Origin: Marinobacter salarius
GTDB lineage: Bacteria; Pseudomonadota; Gammaproteobacteria; Pseudomonadales; Oleiphilaceae
Assembly: GCF_032922745.1 (NCBI RefSeq)
Contig: NZ_CP136693.1
Coordinates: 1,240,001 to 1,304,000, forward strand
Direction of reading: 5' to 3'
DNA length: 64,000 nucleotides
Within the stretch, counting starts at the first letter, position 1. Every line of letters starts with the position of its first letter. The notes below the pieces were generated by a model. That model searched no databases and had not been told where the DNA came from. It saw nothing but the letters and a program-made list of their open reading frames with translations. Made by a program: the position numbers and the translations under genes. This document shows, piece by piece, positions 7,707-16,261 of the stretch.

Positions 7707-9080
7707 ATGAATGCCAATCATTTAGATCTAGCCAAAAAAGATGTCCAATATCAATTGCATCCGTATACCGATGCTAGGCTTCACCAGGAAGCAGGTCCAT
7801 TGGTTATTGAAAGAGGCGAGGGCGTCTACGTCTTTGATAACAAGGGAAAGCGCTACATAGAGGCTATGTCAGGTTTATGGAGCGCGGCGCTGGGATTCAG
7901 CAACCAGCGCTTAATTGCAGCTGCAGAGCGGCAACTTCGAACTCTTCCTTTTTATCATCTGTTCACTCATAAGGCTCATGCTCCGAGTATTGAACTTTCA
8001 GAAAAGTTAATAGAGCTGGCACCTGTTCCGATGAGCAAGGTCTTTTTCACAAATTCAGGCTCGGAAGCAAACGATACAGTTATCAAATTGCTTTGGTATC
8101 GTAATAATGCGATCGGTAAGCCTGAAAAGAAAAAGTTCATCAGTCGTCGCAATGCCTATCACGGTGTAACTGTCGCGAGTGCTAGCCTTACCGGACTGCA
8201 GCCGAACCAGCGAGGTTTCGATTTACCTCTGCCTGGCTTTTATCACGTCAGCTGTCCACACCATTATCGTAATGCTCAGCCCGGAGAAACTGAAGAACAG
8301 TTCGCTGATCGGCTAGCAGAGGAGCTCGAGTGCGTAATTTCGCGGGAGGGAGCCGAGACCATTGCAGCTTTCTATGCTGAGCCAATGATGGGAGCCGGTG
8401 GCGTAATCGTACCCCCTCGAACCTATTGGGAGAAGGTTCAGCGGGTATGCCGCAAGCATGACATCCTGATCGTTGCTGATGAAGTTATATGCGGTTTCGG
8501 AAGGACCGGTCAAATGTTTGGTTCGCAAACATTCGATATAAAGCCCGACGTAATGGTTGTTTCGAAACAGCTCTCTTCATCGTATCAGCCAATCGCCGCG
8601 GTCCTCATAAACGATGACGTATATGAGGGCATTGCTGACCAGAGCCACTCGTTCGGTGTTCTCGGCCATGGTTACACCGGCACCGGCCACCCCGTTGCAG
8701 CAGCCGTTGCTCTTGAAAACCTTAAAATCATCGAAGAGGAAGGCCTGGTCCAGCATGCTGCAGAAATGGGTGAAGTGCTGCGCGGGGGGTTGGCAGAGTT
8801 CTCTGACCATCCACTCGTTGGTGAAGTCCGTGGTAAAGGGCTGATCGCCGCCGTGGAATTAGTCGCAGATAAAAACACGAAAGCACCGCTAGAGGCTGTT
8901 GGCAAGCTCGGAAAGCATCTGGCTGGACGCGCTCAACAGCACGGAATGATTACCAGAGCAATGGGCGACTCGATAGCTTTCTGTCCTCCTCTGATTTCAA
9001 GCAAGGAGGATATCCAGCTGGTGCTCGACATCTTCAGTCGGTCGCTTGACGACACTGCTCGCTGGGCCGGCTTGGCATGA
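7707..9080 (+). CDS. Class III PLP aminotransferase (omega-amine/5-aminovalerate type)
   Basis: A 457-residue fold-type I aminotransferase. It has the N-terminal MSGLWSAALGF motif of omega-transaminases, NSGSEANDTVIK for PLP phosphate contacts, VADEVICGFGRTG with the cofactor aspartate, and the Schiff-base Lys287 in VVSKQLSSSYQP. The family removes terminal amino groups from diamines, GABA or 5-aminovalerate, usually with pyruvate or 2-oxoglutarate as acceptor. In this cluster it would make the semialdehyde used by the GabD/DavD-type enzyme just upstream. It is a SpuC-like class III enzyme; the exact substrate is not readable. Confidence 0.88.
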   Translation: MNANHLDLAKKDVQYQLHPYTDARLHQEAGPLVIERGEGVYVFDNKGKRYIEAMSGLWSAALGFSNQRLIAAAERQLRTLPFYHLFTHKAHAPSIELSEKLIELAPVPMSKVFFTNSGSEANDTVIKLLWYRNNAIGKPEKKKFISRRNAYHGVTVASASLTGLQPNQRGFDLPLPGFYHVSCPHHYRNAQPGETEEQFADRLAEELECVISREGAETIAAFYAEPMMGAGGVIVPPRTYWEKVQRVCRKHDILIVADEVICGFGRTGQMFGSQTFDIKPDVMVVSKQLSSSYQPIAAVLINDDVYEGIADQSHSFGVLGHGYTGTGHPVAAAVALENLKIIEEEGLVQHAAEMGEVLRGGLAEFSDHPLVGEVRGKGLIAAVELVADKNTKAPLEAVGKLGKHLAGRAQQHGMITRAMGDSIAFCPPLISSKEDIQLVLDIFSRSLDDTARWAGLA

Positions 9081-9179
9081 TCTTAGTCCCATAAGTTTGA
9101 GAGTTTCTGATTAGTGAAATAGGGACTTCTCGTAGAAACCGCCGAAGATAATCCCGATTATGCTTCAAAGGAGATAATC

Positions 9180-10160
9180 ATGAAGACTGCTACTGCGTCT
9201 AATAACTCTGCTCAACCTGAGGTTAATGAGTTCCAGGGCTTCAAACTTGAGCCAAGTAATTATTCACCGCGCCTACTGAACCTTTTCTTCTCTAGGGAGT
9301 TGGTGAGTGAGTTCCTTGCAGCCGTGTCAGATTATCCGGTTCAGGCCCTGGAGTATAAATCTATGCTCCGCTTCCGGGTCGCTAAGATTCTTGATGACCT
9401 GTGTGGGAACACTCTACAGCCAGTGTTAATCGATTCAATGGTCGAACGCAACACCGGAGGGATGATCGTCACTCCTGAGGGCCTTGACGATGTTTCTCAG
9501 GCGGATGAAATGGTAAAGTTTGCCACTGCTGTCGCCCACCTGATTGGAAGGTCCAATTTTGATTCGATGAGCGGACAGTATTACGCTCGCTTCGTTGTTA
9601 AAAATGTCGATCAATCTGACAGCTATCTGCGTCAGCCTCATCGAGTGATGGAGCTGCACAACGACGGCACGTATGTCGAACAAGATACCGACTTTGTGCT
9701 TATGATGAAGATCGACGAGCAGAACATGGAAGGTGGCAACTCGCTGTTATTGCACATCGATGACTGGGAAGACCTCGATTACTTCTTTAGTCATCCTATG
9801 GCACGCCGCGAGATGCGTTGGGCCGTCCCGCCAAGCAAGAACGTGGCCAAAGATATCTATCACTCGATCTTTGATGTCGATCGGGAAGGACGCCCGATAA
9901 TGGCCTACATCGACCAGTTCGTGCAACCTGCCAACCTTGAAGAGGGCAACTGGCTTTGCGAACTCTCAGAATCTCTAGAAACCAATCCTGGCATTCTTTC
10001 TGTACCCTATTCCGTTGGTAAGTTTTTGCTGATCAATAACCACTTTTGGTTGCATGGCCGGGATCGTTTTACCCCCCACCCGGACTTGCGTAGAGAGCTG
10101 ATGCGCCAACGTGGTTACTTCACGCATGCCAAAACGCTCCACAATCCTTGGCAAAAGTGA
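9180..10160 (+). CDS. csiD: Glutarate 2-hydroxylase CsiD/GlaH
   Basis: A 326-residue Fe(II)/2-oxoglutarate dioxygenase of the CsiD family. The iron ligands fall at His160 and Asp162 (ELHNDGTY) and His292 (LHGRDRF), the same numbers as known for E. coli CsiD, and a C-terminal Arg-rich segment would bind 2-oxoglutarate. The enzyme converts glutarate, 2-oxoglutarate and O2 to L-2-hydroxyglutarate, succinate and CO2. GGAG precedes the ATG. The next gene encodes the matching L-2-hydroxyglutarate oxidase, as in the known csiD-lhgO pair. No GntR-type CsiR regulator gene is seen nearby. Confidence 0.95.
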   Translation: MKTATASNNSAQPEVNEFQGFKLEPSNYSPRLLNLFFSRELVSEFLAAVSDYPVQALEYKSMLRFRVAKILDDLCGNTLQPVLIDSMVERNTGGMIVTPEGLDDVSQADEMVKFATAVAHLIGRSNFDSMSGQYYARFVVKNVDQSDSYLRQPHRVMELHNDGTYVEQDTDFVLMMKIDEQNMEGGNSLLLHIDDWEDLDYFFSHPMARREMRWAVPPSKNVAKDIYHSIFDVDREGRPIMAYIDQFVQPANLEEGNWLCELSESLETNPGILSVPYSVGKFLLINNHFWLHGRDRFTPHPDLRRELMRQRGYFTHAKTLHNPWQK

Positions 10161-10253
10161 GCTCACAATCAGAGCCAAGCATATTGTGCGGCTCCGAGAT
10201 TTATTCTTCTCCCATTGGGGGGGCAGGCGACTAATTAGAAGACGAGGTCTGCA

Positions 10254-11447
10254 GTGTACGACTTTATTATTATCGGTGGGGGCATTATCGGTATGTCCAC
10301 TGCCATGCAACTGATCCGCACCTACCCTAACCGCAAAATGTTATTGGTTGAGAAGGAACCCGGTCCTGCTCACCACCAGACTGGACATAACAGTGGCGTG
10401 ATCCACGCGGGTGTCTATTACACCCCGGGCAGTCTCAAAGCGCGATTTTGTCTGGAAGGTAATCGAGCTACTAAAGACTTCTGTGATACCCATGACATCG
10501 CTTATGACGAGTGCGGTAAATTGCTTGTCGCCACCAATGACCTTGAAGTGGAGCGAATGAAAGCGCTTTGGAAGCGCACCGCAGCTAATGGCCTGCAGCG
10601 AGAATGGCTGTCTGCTCCTCAGCTAAAGGAGCGAGAGCCCAATATAAATGGAGTTGGGGGAATATTCGTACCATCCAGTGGAATTGTAAATTATGGAGAG
10701 ATAACCGCTGCAATGGCTGGTGAGTTTCAACGCCTCGGTGGTGAGATTCTTTACTCTACCAAAGTGTTAGGTTTAGAGGAGCGTGCCACGGAGGCGGTAG
10801 TTAAGACGTCAAAAGGAGACTTTGCTTCTCGATATTTGATCTCATGTTCCGGACTGATGGCTGACCGCATTGTACGTATGCTAGGGCTCGATCCGGGTTT
10901 TACTATCTGTCCTTTTCGTGGTGAGTACTTTGTCTTACCAGAGAAGTACAACGGCATCGTGAATCATCTGATCTATCCAATTCCAGATCCTTCCATGCCA
11001 TTTCTCGGAGTGCATTTGACTCGCATGATCGACGGAACTGTCACCGTGGGTCCCAATGCAGTCTTGGCGTTGAAGCGAGAAGGTTATCAAAAGTCGGATA
11101 TCTCCTTCGCTGACATAATAGGCATGTTCACCAACCCCGGTATCCTAAAGGTTCTGAAGGATAATCTTAAGCCGGGCCTTCGCGAGATGAAGAACTCGCT
11201 GTTCAAGGACGGCTATTTGCGGGAAGTTCAAAAGTACTGTCCGATCCTCAAAAAGGAGGATCTCGGTGAGTACCCTGCGGGAGTCCGAGCCCAGGCAGTA
11301 TCTAAGGACGGAAAACTTGTGGACGATTTCCTGTTTGTAAACACTAAGCGCACCGTCAACGTCTGTAATGCGCCATCACCTGCCGCTACTTCCGCGATTC
11401 CCATCGGCGCCTACATTGTTGAGACAGTAAAAGATCGAATAGCCTGA
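10254..11447 (+). CDS. lhgO: L-2-hydroxyglutarate oxidase/dehydrogenase LhgO
   Basis: A 397-residue FAD enzyme of the DAO superfamily. The N-terminus has the dinucleotide motif IIGGGIIGMSTA, then GHNSGVIHAGVYY, which is characteristic of LhgO/L2HGDH. It oxidises L-2-hydroxyglutarate to 2-oxoglutarate and passes electrons to the membrane quinone pool. Translation starts at GTG with a GAGG about 7 bases before it; no ATG lies at the conserved N-terminus. It completes the glutarate-to-2-oxoglutarate branch begun by csiD. The gene ends about 80 bases before the IS21 element. Confidence 0.94.
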   Translation: MYDFIIIGGGIIGMSTAMQLIRTYPNRKMLLVEKEPGPAHHQTGHNSGVIHAGVYYTPGSLKARFCLEGNRATKDFCDTHDIAYDECGKLLVATNDLEVERMKALWKRTAANGLQREWLSAPQLKEREPNINGVGGIFVPSSGIVNYGEITAAMAGEFQRLGGEILYSTKVLGLEERATEAVVKTSKGDFASRYLISCSGLMADRIVRMLGLDPGFTICPFRGEYFVLPEKYNGIVNHLIYPIPDPSMPFLGVHLTRMIDGTVTVGPNAVLALKREGYQKSDISFADIIGMFTNPGILKVLKDNLKPGLREMKNSLFKDGYLREVQKYCPILKKEDLGEYPAGVRAQAVSKDGKLVDDFLFVNTKRTVNVCNAPSPAATSAIPIGAYIVETVKDRIA

Positions 11448-11558
11448 CTGATCTAGAAACTAACCTAACGACTAGGAGTTTTAAAAAGCCATGTACATGC
11501 TTGATTTATTGTCTTGAAATATGAATTCAGTGTTCGCTTGCGTATTCCAGACCAAGGT

Positions 11559-11633
11559 TGCCACTGATTCCAGACGAAGTCTGCCACCCATTCCACGCGA
11601 AAGCTGCCACTAATTCCACGGCAAAGCTGCCAC
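11559..11633 (+). repeat. IS21 left-end transposase-binding repeats
   Basis: TGCCAC occurs at 11559, 11582, 11605 and 11628, exactly 23 bases apart, each in a context close to AAGCTGCCACTNATTCCACG. Such multiple terminal repeats are typical binding sites of IstA in IS21-family elements. Confidence 0.8.
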
Positions 11634-11722
11634 CCCAGCAGACTGCCTGAAGCTCCATCAAAATCGTCCGGCGCGGGATTACTTAACGGTACTCTGACCC
11701 TTTTCATCCGGAGATGGGCCAG

Positions 11723-13264
11723 ATGCCAGCGAAGAGGTTATCCATGCGTAAAATCAAAGAAGTCCTTCGCCTCAAGTGGGAGCGAGGGCTGAGCAACCGC
11801 CAGATTGCGGCGGCCTGTGGCGTTAGCCGCCCCACCGTAAGCGACTACCTGCGCCGCACGGTTGAGGCCGGTCTGAGCTGGCCGTTGCCAGCGGATATGG
11901 ATGAGGCCCACCTGGAGCGGTTGCTGTTCCCGCCGCCACCGGACCTGCCGGCACAGGCCAGAGGTATACCCGACTGGCAACACATCCGTGACGAACTCAC
12001 GGGCAAGAACGTCACCCTGTTCCTGCTCTGGCAGGAGTACCGGCAAGCCAACCCGGACGGTTATCAGTACAGCTGGTTCTGCGAGCACTACCGGGCCTGG
12101 CGGGGCAAGCTGGACCTGGTGATGCGCCAGGACCATCGGGCCGGTGAGAAGCTGTTTGTGGACTACGCTGGCCAGACCGTGCCCGTCATTGACCGCACCA
12201 CCGGAGAGATCCACGAGGCACAAGTCTTTGTCGCGGTGATGGGTGCATCCAATTACACCTACGCCGAAGCCACCTGGAGCCAGACATTGCCGGACTGGGT
12301 CGGCTCCCACATCCGGACCTTCGAGTTCCTGGGCGGAGTGCCGGAACTGGTGGTTCCGGACAACCTCCGCTCCGGCGTCAGCAAGGCCCATCGCTACGAG
12401 CCGGATCTCAACCCAACCTATCAGGACATGGCCGCCCATTATGGCGTGGCCGTTGTCCCGACAAGAGTTCGTAAGCCCCGTGACAAAGCCAAGGTGGAAG
12501 GCGGTGTATTGATCGTCGAGCGCTGGATCCTGGCAGCCCTGCGCCACCGTCAGCACTTCTCCCTAGGTCAACTCAACGCCACCATCCGTGAGCTACTGGA
12601 GAAGCTCAACAGCCGCCCCTTCCGCAAGTTGCCCGGCTGTCGGCGTGACCACTTCGAACAGCTGGATCAACCGGTTCTACAGCCGTTGCCGGCAGAGCCG
12701 TATGTCTACGCAGAGTGGAAGAAGGCTCGGGTGCATATCGACTACCACGTGGCCATCGACGGTCACTACTACTCAGTGCCCTACACACTGATCAAGAAAG
12801 AGGTGGAGGTTCGCATCACCCACAACACCATCGAATGCTTTTACCGGGGCAACCGTGTCGCCAGTCACCGGCGTTCCGATCAGAAAGGGCGACACACCAC
12901 GATTGCTACCCATATGCCCGAGTCCCATCGCCAGGCGGGCGAGTGGTCGCCGGAACGGCTCATCGCCTGGGCGGCCAAAACCGGACCGGCGACGGAGAAG
13001 CTTATCCGCACCGCTCTGGGTGCCCGCAAACACCCTCAGCAGGCGTACCGCTCCTGTCTGGGCATTCTCCGGTTGGGGCAGAGCTACGGCGAGTCGCGGC
13101 TGGAGGCCGCCTGCCAGCGAGCCCTGATGCTGGGAAGCTGCCGCTACAAGAGCATTGAATCCATCCTCAAACACCGTCTGGATCAGCAGCCCCTGGAAGA
13201 GCAACAGGAACTGGCCTTGCCCGACACCCACGACAACATCCGTGGCCCCGCCTACTACCACTGA
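11723..13264 (+). CDS. istA: IS21-family transposase IstA
   Basis: About 513 residues. The N-terminus has a helix-turn-helix (GLSNRQIAAACGVSRPTVSDYL), followed by an rve-type integrase core with FVDYAGQT and VVPDNLRSGV holding two of the catalytic acidic residues and KVEGGVLIVERW the third, then a C-terminal Mu-type beta-barrel region. An ATG at 11714 directly abuts the GGAG at 11710, whereas the ATG at 11723 has a normal spacing, so the latter is chosen. It acts with IstB, whose gene starts 12 bases after the stop. Confidence 0.93.
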   Translation: MPAKRLSMRKIKEVLRLKWERGLSNRQIAAACGVSRPTVSDYLRRTVEAGLSWPLPADMDEAHLERLLFPPPPDLPAQARGIPDWQHIRDELTGKNVTLFLLWQEYRQANPDGYQYSWFCEHYRAWRGKLDLVMRQDHRAGEKLFVDYAGQTVPVIDRTTGEIHEAQVFVAVMGASNYTYAEATWSQTLPDWVGSHIRTFEFLGGVPELVVPDNLRSGVSKAHRYEPDLNPTYQDMAAHYGVAVVPTRVRKPRDKAKVEGGVLIVERWILAALRHRQHFSLGQLNATIRELLEKLNSRPFRKLPGCRRDHFEQLDQPVLQPLPAEPYVYAEWKKARVHIDYHVAIDGHYYSVPYTLIKKEVEVRITHNTIECFYRGNRVASHRRSDQKGRHTTIATHMPESHRQAGEWSPERLIAWAAKTGPATEKLIRTALGARKHPQQAYRSCLGILRLGQSYGESRLEAACQRALMLGSCRYKSIESILKHRLDQQPLEEQQELALPDTHDNIRGPAYYH

Positions 13265-13276
13265 AGGATCTCTGAC

Positions 13277-14032
13277 ATGCTAAAACATCCCACACTGGAC
13301 AAGCTCCACGCCCTCAAACTGACCGGCATGGCCGCCGCCCTGGCGGATCAGTCGGCCACCCCCGACATCACCGATCTGAGCTTCGAGGAACGCCTCGGGC
13401 TGCTGGTCGACCGGGAAATGACCGAGCGAGATAACCGGCGCATGACCAGCCGGTTGCGCCGGGCTAGGCTGCGACACACGGCCATCCTTGAAGACATCGA
13501 TTACCGGAACTCACGGGGCCTGGATAAAGGGCTGGTGCAATCACTGGCCGGCTGCCAATGGGTAAAAGAGCACCTGAACGTGCTCATCACCGGTCCCACC
13601 GGGGTTGGCAAAACCTGGCTGGCCTGTGCACTGGCACACAAGGCCTGCCGGGAAGGCTACACCGCCCAGTACGTCCGCCTGACCCGACTGCTACGGGAGC
13701 TGACCATTGCCAAGGGCGATGGCCAGTACGCCAAACTCCTGACCAACCTCGCCAAAGTCGACGTCCTGATCCTAGACGACTGGGGGCTGATGAAACTGAG
13801 CGCGGAGAACCGGAGAGACTTGCTGGAGGTGCTGGAAGACCGACATGGCCGGCGTTCCACCATGGCCACTAGCCAATTACCTATCGAGGAATGGCATGGC
13901 GTAATCGGTGACGCCACTCTGGCAGACGCCATTCTGGACCGGCTCGTTCACAACGCCTACAAGATCAACCTGCGGGGCGAGTCCATGCGAAAACAAAAGG
14001 CAAAGTTGACGGCCACCGAGACTTCGGAGTAA
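13277..14032 (+). CDS. istB: IS21-family helper ATPase IstB
   Basis: A 251-residue DnaC-like AAA+ ATPase. The Walker A motif is GPTGVGKTWLA and Walker B is VLILDDWGL, followed by the sensor region TMATSQLPIEEWH. IstB selects target DNA and activates the IstA transposase. Length is normal and the frame is intact, so the element may still be able to move. Confidence 0.94.
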   Translation: MLKHPTLDKLHALKLTGMAAALADQSATPDITDLSFEERLGLLVDREMTERDNRRMTSRLRRARLRHTAILEDIDYRNSRGLDKGLVQSLAGCQWVKEHLNVLITGPTGVGKTWLACALAHKACREGYTAQYVRLTRLLRELTIAKGDGQYAKLLTNLAKVDVLILDDWGLMKLSAENRRDLLEVLEDRHGRRSTMATSQLPIEEWHGVIGDATLADAILDRLVHNAYKINLRGESMRKQKAKLTATETSE

Positions 14033-14065
14033 GAAGAGAAACCCCGCGTCGCTACGCTCCGATGG

Positions 14066-14117
14066 GTGGCAGCCTTGCTCCGATCCGGGTGGCAGGCTTC
14101 ACGTGGAATGGGTGGCA
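14066..14117 (-). repeat. IS21 right-end transposase-binding repeats
   Basis: GTGGCA (reverse complement TGCCAC) occurs at 14066, 14089 and 14112 with the same 23-base period as the left end, in inverted orientation. The outermost copy lies 28 bases inside the assigned right tip. Confidence 0.78.
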
Positions 14118-14159
14118 ACCTTCAGCGGTTTACGCAGTTCGCTCAATACTCCGCATTAA

Positions 14160-14291
14160 GAAAGCAATTTTATTGAATCCTCCGTGGAGGTGAGTGAGCA
14201 GAGCCGCTCAATGGTGGCGGCGATGAAAGAGTTTTCCGAAGGGCAAATGGGTGGAGAGTGGGTGTCAGCTAATGATGAGAAGGCGGCTTAA
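14160..14291 (+). pseudogene. Remnant of the C-terminal end of a chemoreceptor-like gene
   Basis: Directly right of the IS21 element the frame after a TAA at 14157 reads about 43 codons to a TAA at 14289: ESNFIESSVEVSEQSRS, then MVAAMKEFSEGQ. The heptad-like pattern and the phrase SVEVSEQSRSMV resemble the tail helix of methyl-accepting proteins. It has no start and no upstream partner, so it is most simply the end of a gene whose front was lost with the IS insertion. The family assignment rests on a short match and is tentative. Confidence 0.45.
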
Positions 14292-14333
14292 GCAATGCGC
14301 CTCACCACCAGAATTAACTCGAGGAAATTTACC

Positions 14334-15374
14334 ATGTTCAACCGACGGTCTTCTACAAAGCTCGCCGCCGAGATGGCCGAGCTAATCGACTCAATTAGCC
14401 ATGGAGATGTGGTCGATCTTGGCGAATTAAAGGAAATCTCACGCCACCCCAGACTCATCGCATCGATTCGGTCTTCCCTAGACCAAAGCAGGAAAGACAA
14501 GGCAGCGCAACAAAGCGAACTGGACAATACTACCCATGAGCTGGAGAAACTCAAAAAAAATAATTCGGAAGAAAAACAACAATATGAACAGGCGATTCGG
14601 CAACTTGAGAACGAAAGAGACCAACTGCAAGTCGCCCTGGAAGAAGTTGAATTAATCAAGGTCGACTTTGAGTACGAAAAGCAGGTGTGGCAGATGATTC
14701 AGTCTACCCTGACTGAAGGGGTGTGGGATTTTGTGATCAAAAACGGTGTGCCAGAGGATCCGGGCAGCGAGATGATTTTCACAGATCAATTCAGGCTCCT
14801 GCTTGGTTACACTCGTGACGAACTGCCAGATGGCATGGAAAGCCAGGTAAGCGTTATCCACCCGGACGATTTACCCCGAGTTCTAAAAATCTTCGAGCGT
14901 GAGATACAAAACTCCACAGGCTCAGGAGACTATGTCGAGGAGTTCAGGATGCGGCATAAAACAAAAGGGTACTGCTGGTTTCGGGAGCGAGGTCGGGCCA
15001 TACGTGATCACCATGGTAAGCTTATTCGTGCGATAGGCGCCGTCAGAAATATTGAGGACGAGAGGTCCGCGAAGGTTGCCCATACCCGCATGATAGAAAA
15101 CAGCCGGGAGACGTACAGTCGTATTGCTGATGTCGTCGATGTGATCAGTGGTATAGCAACGCAAACCAACCTACTTGCGCTTAATGCTGCCATCGAGGCC
15201 GCTAGGGCTGGGGAGGCCGGGCGCGGCTTTTCCGTAGTTGCAGATGAAGTAAAGAAGCTTGCAGACGGGACTCAGGAGGCAACCAAGCGAATACAGGAAA
15301 TGCTTGAAGCTCAGGATAATAGGGAGCAAACGGACGGGACCAGCATCGCAGAGGTGATCAGCGCGAGGGGCTAA
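14334..15374 (+). CDS. Small soluble PAS-domain chemoreceptor-like protein
   Basis: About 346 residues with no membrane segment. Order: N-terminal part, a coiled coil rich in E/K/Q (about residues 45-115), a PAS_3 fold (about 125-250, with the HPDD and FRMRHKTKGYCWF motifs of the PAS/PAC pair), then a short methyl-accepting signalling hairpin whose tip is NLLALNAAIEAARAGE. The helices either side of the tip are only about 25-35 residues, far shorter than usual, and the protein ends in a non-heptad tail. The ATG at 14334 has GAGGAAA at good spacing and is preferred to 14295. It may be a minimal cytoplasmic receptor or a truncated one. Confidence 0.72.
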   Translation: MFNRRSSTKLAAEMAELIDSISHGDVVDLGELKEISRHPRLIASIRSSLDQSRKDKAAQQSELDNTTHELEKLKKNNSEEKQQYEQAIRQLENERDQLQVALEEVELIKVDFEYEKQVWQMIQSTLTEGVWDFVIKNGVPEDPGSEMIFTDQFRLLLGYTRDELPDGMESQVSVIHPDDLPRVLKIFEREIQNSTGSGDYVEEFRMRHKTKGYCWFRERGRAIRDHHGKLIRAIGAVRNIEDERSAKVAHTRMIENSRETYSRIADVVDVISGIATQTNLLALNAAIEAARAGEAGRGFSVVADEVKKLADGTQEATKRIQEMLEAQDNREQTDGTSIAEVISARG

Positions 15375-16193
15375 AAATGATGTTGCCCTGGGAGTTCCGA
15401 GCAGAGCTTTTGTTAAGTGATTGTTTTGGAGCCAACTTCAACTGAACTTGCTCATGACCATGAGACACGCAGATAATAGTCAAACTGCAGAAATTGAGGC
15501 TTTCATCGCCAGTGGGACGGCGAGGTTATCCGATGGCGCAAACAACAAAAATCCTGTCATGGCGATTAGTCGTGCGTCGACAATCCGGCAAAAACGCCCC
15601 TGCTAGCAATAACCCGCGCGACGACTGAGGCTTAACTCATACCGGCCCGCCGAACAAGAGCTATTCTGCAGATGGAGCACACTGACTAGCCTTAGGCCAA
15701 TCTACGTCAACTGTGAAAGCACCGGAGCTGAAAAAAAGTCCCTGCTGACTCGCATCCACCCCATTGCAAACGCGTCAAGATACGCTGGCTGAAGTTGGCC
15801 TCGCAGCTCAGAGGGCTTGGGCCGATGCTAAGAACCTAACTGCCGTCGTTTTCCAAATACCATAGCAAATCCCAATCATAACGGCTTCTTTCGTTGACAG
15901 CTGATACGGGACGAGCACTTCGAAAAAGGCATACTGCCAGGGTGGTTTTACCCTTCATCCTCCAGAACACGCGCGATTACATAGCGCGTACAGGTGGTAT
16001 TTCAATACAATCTCACGTTTAACTGCCTTGCTGTCTCGCCCCCCGGCTTCTACCGAATGCATCTGACCGACATTTTACTCAAGGGTAGCTTAGGATGGTA
16101 ATCACCCCATTTTTAACGGGGTTCAAAAGTAGACCTCAGGCCAGCGTGGCCAACTTCTGTTGAGGAGTAACTTACGACGATTCGAGATACAAT
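15375..16193. other. About 0.8 kb without a recognisable gene
   Basis: All frames are short or broken. The best opening, 15421-15606 on the + strand, has no recognisable motif, and its surroundings contain stops in every frame. Near 16096-16140 there is CCCCATTTTTAACGGGG followed by GTTCAAAAGTAGACC and, at 16160, TTGAGGAGTAAC, an arrangement that reminds me of the leader of an IS21-type transposase gene, but no transposase frame follows. The stretch is best read as decayed mobile or gene DNA. Confidence 0.4.
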
Positions 16194-16221
16194 AAAAAGG
16201 GACTGGCTCGGGAGCCAGTCC
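16194..16221 (-). terminator. Rho-independent terminator of the TorF-type porin gene
   Basis: On the minus strand GGACTGGCTC pairs perfectly with GAGCCAGTCC (16200-16209 with 16212-16221; the innermost pair opens to make a CGGG-size loop), followed by a TTTTT run at 16198-16194. It lies about 40 bases beyond the porin stop codon. Confidence 0.9.
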
Positions 16222-16261
16222 AAAGGAGGGAGACAATTAATTAAAAAAAGTATTAAATATT

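Larger units (their letters stand above)
11531..14145 (+). mobile_element. IS21-family insertion sequence
   Basis: A complete-looking element of about 2.6 kb with istA and istB in the usual order. Ends are placed at TG (11531) and CA (14144-14145) because both sides have a 23-base tip before the first AAGGTTGCCAC repeat. Each end carries subterminal repeats on a 23-base period. No 4-8 base target duplication is visible between the flanks (GAATTCAG left, ATACTCCG right), so the exact ends are uncertain or one flank has been deleted. Its G+C-rich codon use differs from the genes on either side. Confidence 0.88.

Noticed and set aside
11523..14153. Target-site duplication of the IS21 element
   Set aside because: GAATTCAG on the left and ATACTCCG on the right do not match, and shifting the ends by a few bases did not produce a 4-8 base repeat.
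15421..15606. Small 61-codon gene after the PAS receptor
   Set aside because: No RBS, no motif, and stops in all neighbouring frames; the region looks decayed.
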